Assembly: GCF_002836255.1 (NCBI RefSeq)
Contig: NZ_PJAU01000056.1
Coordinates: forward strand, 122,140-186,139
DNA: 64,000 bases
Origin: Colwellia sp. 75C3
Lineage (GTDB): Bacteria > Pseudomonadota > Gammaproteobacteria > Enterobacterales > Alteromonadaceae
Direction: 5' to 3'
How positions within the stretch are numbered: position 1 is the stretch's first letter; each line of letters opens with the position of its first letter. Shown piece by piece: positions 38,215 to 48,535 of the stretch. A model generated the notes under the pieces. It saw only the letters and a list, made by a program, of their open reading frames with translations, did no database searches and was not told the origin of the DNA. The position numbers were made by a program, and so were the translations under genes.

Positions 38215-39393
38215 ATGAAATGGTTAATGAATCTTTGGCAAACACTGAACAAACCTGCCAAATACTTAACATTAGGCTCAATTAGTCTAACCGCTTTTGT
38301 CATGGGCATTATCTTTTGGGGCGGTTTCAATACGGCACTAGAAGCGACAAATACTGAAGAGTTTTGTATCAGCTGTCACAGTATGGAAAGCAAACCTTAT
38401 CAAGAATTACAACAGACAGTGCATTGGTCTAATCATTCAGGTGTACGCGCGACCTGCCCGGATTGTCATGTACCGCATAATTGGGGACGTAAAATAGCGC
38501 GTAAAATGGAAGCATCAAGTGATGTTTGGGGCTGGGTTTTTAACACAGTTAACACCAGTGAAAAATTCGAAGATAAACGTTTAGAAATGGCATCTCGTGA
38601 ATGGGCACGTTTCGAGAGAGATGACTCATTGGCGTGTAAAAATTGTCATAACTATGACTCAATGAAATGGGAAAGCATGTCTAAGTTGGCACAAAAACAA
38701 ATGAAACGTGCCGCAGAAAAAGATCAAAGCTGTGTCGATTGCCACAAAGGCATAGCCCATACGTTGCCTGATATGGGCACCGCAAGAGCACCACAATTAA
38801 TCGCTGAAGTGGGTACTGGGCCAAGTAAGTTCACCAATGAACAATACTACTTCAGTGCCTTGACCAAGCCATTGTTTTTTAGCGCTAAAGGTGATGTAGA
38901 AGCAGGTACATTGAATGTCGCGACTAAGGTTAAAATATTAGAAAGTAAAGAAAATAGAGTGAAAGTTTCCATTAGTGGTTGGCGTAAACAAATTGGTGCT
39001 GGTCGAGTCATTTATTTTGATTTTGGTATCAATATGCTGACAGCACAATTATCAAAAGAAGCGGCAAAAACTGAAGGTGTCATCAATGGTTTTGAAGAAA
39101 AAGAAGACGAGATGACAGGCTTGAAATGGCAACGTGTTGAAACGACATTATGGACTGATGCCGAATACCTAATTACCGAACAGCAACCGCTTTGGGATTA
39201 TGCTCGTACCACGTTTAGAAGCAGCTGTAGTGTTTGTCACACCCAACCTGACGAAGCTCACTTTGACGCCAATACTTGGCCAGGTATGTTCCAAGGCATG
39301 ATAGCTTTTGTCAACATGGATCAAGACACACAAGCGCTGGTACAAAAATACCTGCAACAACATTCATCTACTTTTGTTAAAAAAGAACATTAA
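38215..39393 (+). CDS. torC: Membrane-anchored pentaheme cytochrome c TorC
   Basis: The 392-residue protein has an N-terminal membrane anchor (about 17-37) and a NapC/NirT-type tetraheme domain. Its heme motifs are CISCH (51), CPDCH (81), CKNCH (141) and CVDCH (173). The C-terminal domain adds a fifth heme, CSVCH (338), as in TorC. It passes electrons from menaquinol to TorA in the periplasm. The gap to torA is 14 bp, so the genes form one operon. Confidence 0.95.
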   Translation: MKWLMNLWQTLNKPAKYLTLGSISLTAFVMGIIFWGGFNTALEATNTEEFCISCHSMESKPYQELQQTVHWSNHSGVRATCPDCHVPHNWGRKIARKMEASSDVWGWVFNTVNTSEKFEDKRLEMASREWARFERDDSLACKNCHNYDSMKWESMSKLAQKQMKRAAEKDQSCVDCHKGIAHTLPDMGTARAPQLIAEVGTGPSKFTNEQYYFSALTKPLFFSAKGDVEAGTLNVATKVKILESKENRVKVSISGWRKQIGAGRVIYFDFGINMLTAQLSKEAAKTEGVINGFEEKEDEMTGLKWQRVETTLWTDAEYLITEQQPLWDYARTTFRSSCSVCHTQPDEAHFDANTWPGMFQGMIAFVNMDQDTQALVQKYLQQHSSTFVKKEH

Positions 39394-39407
39394 TCGGAGC
39401 CTATCCC

Positions 39408-41915
39408 ATGAAAGAAATAATCATGAAAAGAAGAAATTTTTTAAAGGGCATTTTAGCGACATCATTTACCGTTATTAGTACGGCATCGGTTTTAACACCG
39501 TTGACCGCTTTAGCAAAAATAGGGGCTAAAAACCGTGATGATTGGCTAACAACAGGTTCTCATTTTGGAGCCTTTAAAATCAAACGGAAAAATGGTGTTA
39601 TTGATCAAGTAAAACCCTTTGATTTAGATAAATATCCAACCGATATGATCAACGGAGTTAAAGGGCTAGTTTATAACCCTTCACGTATTCGCTACCCAAT
39701 GGTGCGCTTAGACTTTTTGCTCAAGGGCCATAAAAGTGATACTACCCAACGTGGTGATTTTCGTTTTGTACGAGTTACTTGGGATCAAGCCTTAACGTTA
39801 TTTAAACAATCACTTGATGAAATACAAACGAATTATGGCCCCTCTGGTTTGCACGCAGGTCAAACGGGCTGGCGTGCCACTGGGCAATTACATTCTAGTA
39901 CTAGCCACATGCAACGCGCTGTTGGTATGCACGGTAATTTTGTTAAAAAGATTGGTGATTACTCTACCGGCGCAGGTCAAACAATTTTACCGTATGTTTT
40001 AGGCTCAACCGAAGTATATGCTCAAGGCACTTCTTGGCCATTAATTTTAGACAATGCTAAGACAATCGTATTATGGGCGAACGACCCTTATAAAAACTTA
40101 CAAGTGGGCTGGAATGCGGAAACTCATGAAAGTTTTGAATATCTTGCTCAGCTAAAAGAAAAAGTAAAACAAGGTAAGATCCGTGTGATCAGCATAGATC
40201 CCGTGGCATCAAAAACACAAGATTACTTAGGTTGTGAAAAAATCTATGTTAATCCACAAACTGATGTTGCCTTAATGCTGGCTATTGCTTATGAACTTTA
40301 TAGCAACAACTTACATGACAAAGAATTTATTGAAGGTTACAGCCTCGGTTTCGACCGCTTTGTACCGTATTTAACCGGCGAAGAAGATGGTATTCCAAAA
40401 ACAGTCGAGTGGGCAGAGAAAATTACCGCAGTACCTGCCGAGGTAATTAAAGAACTGGCTAAAACCATGGTCGCTGGTCGTACACAATTATTAATGGGTT
40501 GGTGTATTCAGCGTCAACAACATGGTGAACAACCTTATTGGATGGCTGCTGTATTAGCGACCATGATAGGTCAAATTGGTTTACCTGGTGGCGGCATTAG
40601 TTATGGTCACCATTATTCAAGTATTGGTGTGCCCTCTTCTGGCGCAGCAGCACCGGGAGCTTTCCCTCGTAATGTAGACGAAGGTCAAAAGCCAATATTT
40701 GATAATAATGATTTTAAAGGTGCCAGTAGTACTATTCCTGTCGCGCGCTGGATTGACGCTATATTAGCACCAGGTAAAGTCATTGATGCCAATGGTGCCA
40801 AAGTGACTTACCCTGATATAAAAATGATGATTTTCTCGGGTAATAATCCTTGGAATCATCATCAAGATAGAAATCGTATGAAAAAAGCATTTCATAAATT
40901 GGAATGTGTGGTCAGTATCGATATCAACTGGACGGCAACCTGTCGTTTCTCAGATATTGTTCTACCAGCCTGTACTACCATGGAAAGAAACGACATCGAT
41001 ATTTATGGGAGTTATGCTAATCGTGGTTTGCTTGCCATGCAGAAAATGGTAGAGCCACTATTTGATAGCTTATCCGACTATGAAATATTCACTCGCTTTG
41101 CCAAAGTTTTAGGCAAAGAAAAAGAATACACCCGCGGTATGACTGAGTTTGATTGGCTAACAAAACTCTATAATGATTGTAAAAAAGCTAATGACGGTAA
41201 GTTTGTTATGCCTGAGTTTGAACAATTTTGGCAAGATGGATATGTACACTTTGGCGAAGGTAAACCCTGGACTCGTCATGCAGATTTTAGAGAAGATCCT
41301 GAGATAAACCCGTTAGGCACACCTTCAGGAATGATTGAGATACACAGTAGAAAAATAGAACGTTATCAATATGATGATTGTAAAGGCCATCCAACGTGGA
41401 TGGAAAAAAGTGAACGTAGCCACGGTGGTCCTGGCTCAGAAAAACATCCTATTTGGATGCAGTCTTGCCACCCGGACAAACGTTTGCATTCACAAATGTG
41501 TGAATCAAAAGAATATCGTTCTACTTATACAGTACAAGACAGAGAGCCTGTTTATTTAAATCCAGCGGATGCTAAACACCGCGGCATTAAAAATGGCGAC
41601 GTGGTTAGAGTATTCAACGACCGTGGCCAATTACTTGCTGGCGCAGTAGTAAGTGATAACTTCCCTGAAGGTGTTATTCGTATACATGAAGGTGCTTGGT
41701 ATGGTCCTGTAGGAGACGATGGCAGTACCACAGGTGGAGCTGAAATTGGCGCACTTTGTAGCTATGGCGATCCAAATACTTTAACCCAAGATATTGGCTC
41801 ATCTAAATTAGCTCAAGCTTGCTCTGCTTACACATGTTTAGTAGATTATGAGAAATTTACCGGTAAATTGCCGCAGGTAACTTCATTTTCTGGACCATTG
41901 GAGATTGGCGCATGA
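39408..41915 (+). CDS. torA: TMAO reductase catalytic subunit TorA
   Basis: The 835-residue molybdenum enzyme reduces trimethylamine N-oxide to trimethylamine in the periplasm. It has a twin-arginine signal (KRRNFLKG, about 7-14), the DMSO-reductase-family fold and the molybdenum-ligand Ser209 in [13 protein letters not shown]. Typical segments such as [21 protein letters not shown] and [14 protein letters not shown] are present. The ATG at 39408 is preceded by CGGAG at good spacing; a second ATG at 39423 is possible. TorD, encoded by the overlapping next gene, is its chaperone. Confidence 0.97.
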   Translation: MKEIIMKRRNFLKGILATSFTVISTASVLTPLTALAKIGAKNRDDWLTTGSHFGAFKIKRKNGVIDQVKPFDLDKYPTDMINGVKGLVYNPSRIRYPMVRLDFLLKGHKSDTTQRGDFRFVRVTWDQALTLFKQSLDEIQTNYGPSGLHAGQTGWRATGQLHSSTSHMQRAVGMHGNFVKKIGDYSTGAGQTILPYVLGSTEVYAQGTSWPLILDNAKTIVLWANDPYKNLQVGWNAETHESFEYLAQLKEKVKQGKIRVISIDPVASKTQDYLGCEKIYVNPQTDVALMLAIAYELYSNNLHDKEFIEGYSLGFDRFVPYLTGEEDGIPKTVEWAEKITAVPAEVIKELAKTMVAGRTQLLMGWCIQRQQHGEQPYWMAAVLATMIGQIGLPGGGISYGHHYSSIGVPSSGAAAPGAFPRNVDEGQKPIFDNNDFKGASSTIPVARWIDAILAPGKVIDANGAKVTYPDIKMMIFSGNNPWNHHQDRNRMKKAFHKLECVVSIDINWTATCRFSDIVLPACTTMERNDIDIYGSYANRGLLAMQKMVEPLFDSLSDYEIFTRFAKVLGKEKEYTRGMTEFDWLTKLYNDCKKANDGKFVMPEFEQFWQDGYVHFGEGKPWTRHADFREDPEINPLGTPSGMIEIHSRKIERYQYDDCKGHPTWMEKSERSHGGPGSEKHPIWMQSCHPDKRLHSQMCESKEYRSTYTVQDREPVYLNPADAKHRGIKNGDVVRVFNDRGQLLAGAVVSDNFPEGVIRIHEGAWYGPVGDDGSTTGGAEIGALCSYGDPNTLTQDIGSSKLAQACSAYTCLVDYEKFTGKLPQVTSFSGPLEIGA

Positions 41916-42574
41916 AGCAACAAATACCCGATATGACAAAAGAGATAGCTGAAGAAAATCAAGCGAGAGCCATAGTTTATAATTTTCTCTCCTCTTTATT
42001 TGCTAAAGAAGTAAATACAGATTTAGTTGAACAACTTACCTCGAAAGAAGGCCAGCGCTTTTTAAGCTCGCTTTCCCTTGAAGCAAAGTTAGCCGCTCCA
42101 ATAGATGATATTAATACTAAATTAACTCAGCTAAATAGTGAAGAATCGCTGTTAGAACTGGCCGCTGATTTTTGTGGCTTATTCTTAGTTGATGGTAGAA
42201 CAAGTGTTTCACTTTATGCTGGACAGTATATTGCTAATGAGCCTAGTGATGTGATTAGTGGTAATAATAAAGCCGATAAAATACAGATCTTTGGCGAATT
42301 ACATCAGCAGATGACTGAGTTTTTAACAAACAGTAATATGCAGATACACAGTGACTTTCCAGAGCCGGCCGATCATCTTGCAGTTATACTTGCGTATCTT
42401 GGCCACCTTTGCTTATCCACCAGTGTAGATAACCAAATCAACTTCATCGAAACATATTTGATGACTTGGTTAGCTGATTTTACTCAGCAAGTAAAAAAGC
42501 ATGATGCGGGTCATTTCTACGCGGCAGTGGCAGAGCTAACGTTTGAATGGGTTAAGTTAGAGGTAAATGACTAA
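41912..42574 (+). CDS. torD: TorA-specific chaperone TorD
   Basis: This 220-residue cytoplasmic chaperone binds the TorA signal peptide and helps cofactor insertion. It is all-helical, with the TorD pattern [19 protein letters not shown]...[23 protein letters not shown] and [16 protein letters not shown]. Its ATG overlaps the torA stop by 4 bp (ATGA), so translation is coupled. Confidence 0.94.
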   Translation: MKQQIPDMTKEIAEENQARAIVYNFLSSLFAKEVNTDLVEQLTSKEGQRFLSSLSLEAKLAAPIDDINTKLTQLNSEESLLELAADFCGLFLVDGRTSVSLYAGQYIANEPSDVISGNNKADKIQIFGELHQQMTEFLTNSNMQIHSDFPEPADHLAVILAYLGHLCLSTSVDNQINFIETYLMTWLADFTQQVKKHDAGHFYAAVAELTFEWVKLEVND

Positions 42575-42625
42575 ATAACTCGTTAAGTAGATCCTACTGT
42601 GTAGAAATTAAGTTAATTACCATTG

Positions 42626-42654
42626 AAAAAAAGCTGACTCGTTCAGCTTTTTTT
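42626..42654 (+). terminator. torECAD terminator
   Basis: The stem AAAAAAAGCTGA / TCAGCTTTTTTT has loop CTCGT and lies about 52 nt after torD. Confidence 0.9.
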
Positions 42655-42853
42655 ATTGCCAAAATTTAGCCGATAACACTTTTATCAGTAAAGCATTGAA
42701 TTTTTTATACTTACAATAAGCTCCTTTACTCTAACTAATATATCGACGTCAGATAAGACCCATCGATTGCATGGTTTGTATAATAAAGATTTAGCGTATA
42801 AAGTGTACTATGACAAATAAAAACAAATACACTAATAGAGTGATAAAAAAGTC

Positions 42854-43519
42854 ATGGCTAAAATAGTTACTTACTGTAATCAAAAAGGTGGCGTAGGGAA
42901 AACAACATCAGCAGTCACTTTCGCTGTAGACTTACAGCGTAGAGGTCATAGTGTATTGATGTTTGATGCTGACCCACAGCTCAGTGCCTACAATTGGGCT
43001 GGGGCATCTCAAGAAACTGATGGTTTTCCTGTTGAAATAAGAGTACTAGAAAATAATGCTAAATTCATCAGTAAAGAGCTAAAGAAGTATTTCGATAGCT
43101 ATGACTATATTATTATCGATTCCCCGCCTAATTTAGAGAATGGTATATTAAGAAGATGCTTACTAATTAGTGATGCTTACGTGCTTTCTTTTATTCCTAA
43201 AAGCTTAGAATTATCTGCATTACCCCCCATTAAAGCTTATATCGAAGATGTTGATATTATGCGTTCTGAAATTGACTCATACCCGCTAAAGGGGGGGTTA
43301 TTTTATAACATGGTCAATAATACTCGATTGGTAAAAGCCGTTATTGATGTGGTAGAAAGCGATAAATTATTTCCTGTTTTTAATGCCCGTATTAGGACTA
43401 GTACGCTAGTTCCAGAATCACAGTTGCTTGGATTAACTATTTTCGAGATGGGGGCAAAGGGTAAAAAACTGCAGGAAGACTTTACAGCACTCACTGATGA
43501 AATTATTGAATTAATTTAA
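42854..43519 (+). CDS. Small ParA/MinD-type positioning ATPase
   Basis: The 221-residue protein has the deviant Walker A NQKGGVGKTT (about 9-18, with the extra signature Lys), Walker A' FDADPQ (about 38-43) and Walker B YIIIDSPPN (about 84-92). It lacks the N-terminal helix-turn-helix of large ParA proteins, so it is the short type seen in plasmid type Ib partition and in cargo-positioning ATPases. It lies 11 bp ahead of the repeat-protein gene. A plasmid-borne origin cannot be excluded, but no replication gene or obvious centromere repeats were seen, and it sits beside the tor operon. The partner and cargo are the open question. Confidence 0.9.
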   Translation: MAKIVTYCNQKGGVGKTTSAVTFAVDLQRRGHSVLMFDADPQLSAYNWAGASQETDGFPVEIRVLENNAKFISKELKKYFDSYDYIIIDSPPNLENGILRRCLLISDAYVLSFIPKSLELSALPPIKAYIEDVDIMRSEIDSYPLKGGLFYNMVNNTRLVKAVIDVVESDKLFPVFNARIRTSTLVPESQLLGLTIFEMGAKGKKLQEDFTALTDEIIELI

Positions 43520-43530
43520 AGGAAGACATC

Positions 43531-45219
43531 ATGGCAAAAGATCTCAGTCAAGCCGCTAGAAATACAAGTAATAAAGCGCAAAAAACAAGTAAAGACCGCT
43601 TCGATAAAGCAGATATCTTACTTGCAAAAAAAGAAGTGAGTTTTGCTGCTAAAAATACAAAAAATACAGTCAAAAAAAAGAAGGCTGACATTGTTCAAGA
43701 TTCCGTTGTGCCATGTCAATTCAAGTTACTACAATCAGAAGACAACTTAATTGACAGCATTAAGCTACGTTTTGCTATTCAAGGCATGACATTGAATAAG
43801 AGTGAAATACTCCGAACGGCAATAAAGGCATTAGAGCGTCAAACTGATAAACAGTTAAAAACAACATTTTCCTCGGTCGAAAAAATTAAAGCAAGCGAAG
43901 ATCATAGTGCCGCATTGGATTTAAAAAGCGTGGAACATTATAGCGCTGCTCAGCAAATACCTATTGATAAATCCAACGATGAGCATATTTCAAATATAAA
44001 AGCCGCTCATGAAAAACAACTGCTCTTGCAAGAATCTCATATCACAGAACTTCGTGGATACATTGAAAGTTATAAACAGCAAATAGATAAACAAGGCTTA
44101 TCGCAAGAATCTCATATCACAGAGCTTCGAAAAGACATTGATTATTATAAGCAGCAAATAGATAAACAACAGCAAACCATTGATAACTTACATCACAGCT
44201 ATGATACGGTTATGACCTCTTTATTAGAGGAAAAAAGAATAGATCATAATATAAGAGAATTGTCCGCCGACGCTGGATTTGAAATAGATAAAAATAATGA
44301 AAGGCTAAAAGAACTCGCTACGTCACCTCAAAGTACACTGATGACCACACCAGAGGTAGCAGATAATCAGCAATCAACTGACATAGCAGATAATCAGCAA
44401 GCAACTGACATAGCAGATAATCAGCAAGCAACTGACATAGCAGATAATCAGCAAGCAACTGACATAGCAGATAATCTGCAATCAACTGACATAGCAGATA
44501 ATCAGCAATCCGCTGGCATAGCAGATAATCAGCAATCCGCTGACATTGAAGATAATCAACAATCAACTGACATAGAAGATAATCAACAATCAACTGACAG
44601 AGAAGATAATCAGCAATCCGCTGACATAGCAGATAATCAGCAATCCGCTGACATTGAAGATAATCAACAATCCGCTGACATAGCAGATAATCACCAATCC
44701 GCTGACATAGCAGATAATCAGCAATCCGCTGACATAGCAGATAATCAACAATCAACTGACATAGCAGATAATCAGCAATCAGCTGACATAGAAGATAATC
44801 AGCAATCCGCTGACATAGCAGATAATCAGCAATCCGCTGACATAGAAGATAATCTGCAATCCGCTGACATAGAAATAACTGCTCCCCTCTGCCCTAGTGA
44901 ACAAATATTACCTGAACCCGAGCAGTTATTTGCTCAAGCGGTGATCATGAGGCAAGAAGCCGAAAGCGAAAAAGCCTTCTTATTATTTGAACAAGCAGCA
45001 AAACGAGGACATTCAAAAGCAATGGGCGCGATGGGAAGGTCATACTTTCTTGGAGAAGGTATTGACGAAGATCAATTATCAGGCCTCGCTTGGTTAATTA
45101 ATGCCGCTGAGCAGAATTTACCTCCCGCTGTGACTAGAGTTAAATATTTTCAAGAAAATGATGCTGATTTATACCAAGAAGCGCTAATTTTGTCAGCCGA
45201 GTTATATCAAGCAGAGTAA
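43531..45219 (+). CDS. RHH-like / coiled-coil / 19x9-residue repeat / Sel1-like protein paired with ParA
   Basis: This 562-residue protein has no full-length family I recognise. Residues 1-55 are very basic (VKKKKAD). Residues about 60-105 fit a ribbon-helix-helix domain (VPCQFKLLQSE strand, then DNLIDSIKLRFAIQG and NKSEILRTAIKALE helices). A Gln/Lys-rich coiled coil runs about 150-235, with two copies of SHITELR...Y.QQIDKQ. Residues 277-447 are nineteen perfect-length nonapeptides (consensus ADNQQSADI). The rest (about 455-562) resembles Sel1 repeats (AFLLFEQAAKRGHSKAMGAMGRSYFLGEGI). AAGGAAG precedes the ATG. It is probably the DNA-binding or adaptor partner of the upstream ATPase. Confidence 0.85.
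   Translation: MAKDLSQAARNTSNKAQKTSKDRFDKADILLAKKEVSFAAKNTKNTVKKKKADIVQDSVVPCQFKLLQSEDNLIDSIKLRFAIQGMTLNKSEILRTAIKALERQTDKQLKTTFSSVEKIKASEDHSAALDLKSVEHYSAAQQIPIDKSNDEHISNIKAAHEKQLLLQESHITELRGYIESYKQQIDKQGLSQESHITELRKDIDYYKQQIDKQQQTIDNLHHSYDTVMTSLLEEKRIDHNIRELSADAGFEIDKNNERLKELATSPQSTLMTTPEVADNQQSTDIADNQQATDIADNQQATDIADNQQATDIADNLQSTDIADNQQSAGIADNQQSADIEDNQQSTDIEDNQQSTDREDNQQSADIADNQQSADIEDNQQSADIADNHQSADIADNQQSADIADNQQSTDIADNQQSADIEDNQQSADIADNQQSADIEDNLQSADIEITAPLCPSEQILPEPEQLFAQAVIMRQEAESEKAFLLFEQAAKRGHSKAMGAMGRSYFLGEGIDEDQLSGLAWLINAAEQNLPPAVTRVKYFQENDADLYQEALILSAELYQAE
44359..44871 (+). repeat. 27-bp coding tandem repeat, 19 units
   Basis: The 513-bp block is exactly 19 units of 27 bp and encodes (A/E)DNxQ(S/A)(A/T)DI. 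Many neighbouring units are identical at the DNA level, which suggests slippage or recombination keeps them homogeneous and that copy number may vary between strains. Confidence 0.95.
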
Positions 45220-45766
45220 TTTATTTGGTTACTTAGCGGGAATTAAAAGACTTAGGCCTTGTATAGAGCGTAGCAAGGTATATAGATGACGTAGAAGAAG
45301 TAAGTAATGGATACGAAGTAAGTGTCTATCTGTGTATCTAATAAGCGCGGTTATGAATTGTATCAATTTTAACATGACGTTTTTTCTTATAAAGAAAAAG
45401 TATTAAATTCTGAGGGATTTAGGTATTGATAATTTTTAGACATTATTGCCGCGAGATAGTCCTATAGTCTTCAATTATATTATATGGGTAATTATTGTAG
45501 CAATATAGTTTTATTATTTTATGATTGTACTAAACAGAGTGTTTAGTAAAAAGATGGTACCCGGAGCCGGACTTGAACCGGCACGCTTTTCGGCGAGGGA
45601 TTTTAAATTCTTCGTGTAATCGCAAACATAAATAGTTTACTCATTGATATTAAATGGTTTTATAATTAATACTTTACTTATTAGATACTGATTTTCCAAT
45701 TAAACACATGAATCAGCGTACAATATAGCTATAAAGTAACTTATGCCATGACGACAAAATAACAAT
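45220..45766. other. Gene-free stretch with a MITE-end fragment and a tRNA-Leu remnant
   Basis: At 45225-45256 is a segment (TTACTTAGCGGGAATTAAAA) matching the inner end of the MITE-like elements at 36565 and 52504. At 45555-45608 lies the 3' half of a tRNA-Leu. No gene was seen. Confidence 0.55.
45555..45608 (-). pseudogene. 3' half of tRNA-Leu(UAA), possible attachment-site copy
   Basis: These 54 nt are identical to 50092-50145, from the encoded CCA through the T-arm and variable loop into the anticodon loop. Identity then stops. The orientation is the same as the intact gene 4.5 kb away, as expected for the distal att copy of a tRNA-integrated element. Confidence 0.75.
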
Positions 45767-46096
45767 ATGAAGATAACGCACAAAGTGAAAAGAGTTTTAC
45801 TGTTTTTTATTTCAATAATGATTACCAATCTTGCATGTGCAACGACAACATCGATCAACTCAGATACATGCGGAAATCTGCGAGATTCAATGTTGAAGAT
45901 GTGGGCACCACATAAAAATAATAACCTAAGCACCGATGCCGTTTGCCTAGAATCAACTGACGATACTAATAAAAACTGCCATAAACGGGTAATTGAAGTA
46001 TCAACAGCCAAAACTGAATCAGTGCTATCTTCAGAGCGAGTAAACCAAAGAGCACAACTCAAAAGGAAAAAAGAAATACAACAACTAGAAAACTAA
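45767..46096 (+). CDS. Small predicted secreted protein, unknown
   Basis: The 109-residue frame has a signal peptide (about 1-25, VLLFFISIMITNLACA). The mature region has four Cys (SDTCGNLRDSM, DAVCLE, KNCHKR and the possible lipobox Cys at the cleavage site) and a basic C-terminal helix (QRAQLKRKKEIQQLEN). LACA could be a lipobox, making it a lipoprotein. No family is recognised. It is inside the putative island. A weak ribosome binding site lowers confidence. Confidence 0.5.
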   Translation: MKITHKVKRVLLFFISIMITNLACATTTSINSDTCGNLRDSMLKMWAPHKNNNLSTDAVCLESTDDTNKNCHKRVIEVSTAKTESVLSSERVNQRAQLKRKKEIQQLEN

Positions 46097-46136
46097 CATT
46101 CATTCGCAGATAATGATAAGTAATAATCAAAATTAC

Positions 46137-47446
46137 GACCCTGTAACAAAATCTGTGTAACTGCCTATCATTAATACCCATATAGGGTTTAGGATAGGCA
46201 GACTATGAACAAGAAAGAACTAGAGGTATTTGCTAAACAAGCAGCCAAAGGTATTAAGTCAGAACAAGACTTAATCGACTTTCGTAGAATATTAACCAAG
46301 ATAACCGTTGAAGCCGCTTTAAACGCAGAGCTTGAAGAACATCTTGTTTATGCTCTTCATGAGCAATCCACCACGAACAATAGCCGAAATGGCTACCCCT
46401 CTAAATCTATTCGCACTGAAGATGGTCAAGTTGACCTTGAAACACCACGTGATAGAGAAGGAAACTTTGAACCTAAATTAGTCAAAAAGAACCAAACGCG
46501 GTTTACCTCAATGGACGACAAAATCTTGTATCTATATGCCAAAGGCATGACGACAAGGGAAATCGTTGATACGTTCAAGGAAATGTATGATGCAGATATC
46601 TCACCCACACTGATATCTCGTGTCACCAATGCGGTTATCGAGCAAGTCATTGAATGGCAAGCCAGAGCTTTAGATTCAGTCTACCCCATTGTTTACCTCG
46701 ACTGTTTAGTCGTAAAAATCAGACAAGACAAACACGTTATCAATAAAGCTATTTATCTGGCTTTAGGCGTGAATACCGAAGGTCATAAAGAGCTACGCGG
46801 CATGTGGATATCGGAAAACGAAGGGGCTAAGTTCTGGTTGAACGTACTGACTGAACTTCAAAACCGAAGGGTAAATGACATCCTCATTGCGTGTGTCGAT
46901 GGCCTGAAAGGTTTCCCTGAAGCAATTAATACCGTATTCCCTCAAACCCAAGTTCAGCTCTGTATTGTTCATATGGTACGTAACTCTATGAAGTATGTGC
47001 CCTGGAAGGATTACAAGGCTGTCACCGGTGATTTAAAGCGCATATATCAATCAGTGACAGAAGAAGAGGCGCTACTTGAACTCGATAATTTCTGCTTACG
47101 TTGGGATGGTAAATACCCACAAATCAGTCGGTCTTGGCGTGCGCATTGGACGAACCTAAATACGTTATTCAAATACCCTCAAGACATACGGAAAGCCATC
47201 TATACGACGAATGCGATAAAGTCACTGAACAGTGTTATTCGAAAGGCAGTTAAGAAACGTAAACTATTTCCCTCTGATGATTCAGCGAGAAAAGTAGTTT
47301 ATCTTGCAATAGGTGCGGCATCCAAAAAATGGACGATGCCGATAAGAAACTGGAAAACGGCCTTGAATCGATTTATGATTGAGTTCGAAGACCGTCTAAA
47401 GGAATTTATTTAAAACTGGCAGTTACACAAAATCTGTTACAGGGTC
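46137..47446 (+). mobile_element. IS256-family insertion sequence, 1310 bp
   Basis: The ends are imperfect inverted repeats of about 29 bp (GACCCTGTAACA...TGTAACTGCC on both sides). They enclose a single transposase gene. The 8-9 bp on each flank (CAAAATTAC and TGAAAAAAG) do not match, so a target duplication is not visible. Confidence 0.9.
46205..47413 (+). CDS. IS256-family transposase
   Basis: The 402-residue DDE transposase has the mutator-type signature CVDGLKGFPEAINTVFPQTQVQLCIVHMVRNSMKYV. The N-terminal LEEHLVYALHEQ...SRNGYPSKSIRTEDGQVDLETPRDREGNF and the C-terminal IYTTNAIKSLNSVIRK are also present. It is full-length with no stop or frameshift, so it may be active. It is flanked by matching inverted repeats. 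Confidence 0.95.
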   Translation: MNKKELEVFAKQAAKGIKSEQDLIDFRRILTKITVEAALNAELEEHLVYALHEQSTTNNSRNGYPSKSIRTEDGQVDLETPRDREGNFEPKLVKKNQTRFTSMDDKILYLYAKGMTTREIVDTFKEMYDADISPTLISRVTNAVIEQVIEWQARALDSVYPIVYLDCLVVKIRQDKHVINKAIYLALGVNTEGHKELRGMWISENEGAKFWLNVLTELQNRRVNDILIACVDGLKGFPEAINTVFPQTQVQLCIVHMVRNSMKYVPWKDYKAVTGDLKRIYQSVTEEEALLELDNFCLRWDGKYPQISRSWRAHWTNLNTLFKYPQDIRKAIYTTNAIKSLNSVIRKAVKKRKLFPSDDSARKVVYLAIGAASKKWTMPIRNWKTALNRFMIEFEDRLKEFI

Positions 47447-47751
47447 TGAAAAAAGTAATCCTTAGATACTTTCTCCTTATATACTGGTGTATTGGGCTGA
47501 TAAATAAGCGTTGATTCCCTGAATAAGCAAGTACGATTACAAATAACAGAGAAAAGAGGACAGCCATTAATTGATAATATAATAAAAACATGTCTTCTTA
47601 AATAATTGAAAAACACTCAGTAATAACGGCTCAACCTTAAGGTGTAACCCTCGGTTTTCAAAGGCTAAAAAGTTCAATTAGTGTGCTTTACAGACACAAA
47701 AACACCACTATCAATGACAACAGTGTTTCAATTAAATTTATAACAATGAAT
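47447..47751. other. Gene-free stretch after the IS element
   Basis: This is 305 bp of AT-rich sequence between the IS256 right end and the transposase fragment. No gene or site was recognised. Confidence 0.4.
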
Positions 47752-48222
47752 TTAGTGAAATATCGTTGTTTGTTGTCGGTGTCCGCCTATCCACTTTTTA
47801 TTGGTATGCGCGGCAAAAGCTGATAGCGCTTTGATTGAGCCTACCGCTTGGTGATATTGTTTACCAAAATGCTGAGCGAGATCTAACCAATCATCCCCTG
47901 TTATTCCTAACTGTTGAAGTATAGGATAAGCGCTTTCATCAATATAACCGCGTTTATCTGCCCTAATCACCTTGCCTGTTTCTTCTACTAACTGTAAATA
48001 ATCGAGTAGCGAAAAGGCAATACCTCTGGGGCTTTGTTGATGATCGTTACCAATAAAACCAAGTAAGGATTTTACCGAAAAAGGTAATGCGGTTTTATCG
48101 TCTTGGTCGCTGGCTATGTCGTGAATACGCTCAAATATAGCGGTAAACTGCGCGGTATCAACCGAATCGACCATGTTGGCTCGAATAGGATTTAAGTCAA
48201 CGTAGGTCATACACGCTAACAC
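47752..48222 (-). pseudogene. C-terminal remnant of a Y1/REP-associated tyrosine transposase
   Basis: The frame (up to 156 codons) begins directly after an in-frame TAG, with ACMTYVDLNPIRANMVDS. This is the conserved C-terminal motif of IS200-like REP-associated transposases (RAYT). The N-terminal half, including the HUH motif and catalytic Tyr, is absent. The rest (QLGITGDDWLDLAQHFGKQYHQAVGSIKAL) is the usual helical tail. It is a truncated relic. Confidence 0.85.
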
Positions 48223-48535
48223 CTATTTTTCATCTAATAACGCCTGTAATTTAAACCGTCCTCCCCACTAATTTATAGGGAATAAATTAGAACAGCTTTA
48301 GCTGGCCCGAAGGGTGAGTGCCATGAATGGCAACGAATACGATCGACCATCCATTGCCTGCAGTGTTTATAATTGGCGTGATTGTAGGGATCAAATCCAC
48401 AAAGATAAGTACGCCGAACACGACGTAAAATTAAGTGATATTTTGCAGGGAAACTTGTGTACTACGTGATTGAGTCATGATGAAAGCCACTACAAAGAAA
48501 TAAGCAGTTTATTAATTATAGTTATTGCTCAATAT
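48223..48535. other. Gene-free stretch upstream of the transposase remnant
   Basis: There is no gene. A short palindrome GTGCCATGAATGGCAAC lies near 48317. It could be a REP-type target of the neighbouring RAYT, but this was not established. Confidence 0.35.

Noticed and set aside
44318..44755. Long minus-strand open frame rich in ADYLLCQ repeats
   Set aside because: It is the complement of the 27-bp coding repeats on the plus strand. Any frame through a homogeneous repeat of length divisible by three stays open. No ribosome binding site or promoter was seen.
42854..45219. The ParA gene pair as the chromosomal parAB partition system
   Set aside because: Chromosomal ParA is larger and lies with ParB, gidB and gidA near the origin. 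The partner here has no ParB/HTH domain, and no parS-like sites were seen.
45700..46062. Minus-strand frame of 120 codons opposite the small secreted protein
   Set aside because: The plus-strand frame has a proper signal peptide and a start in a sensible place. The minus frame has neither and starts MSCALWFTRSEDST without family resemblance.
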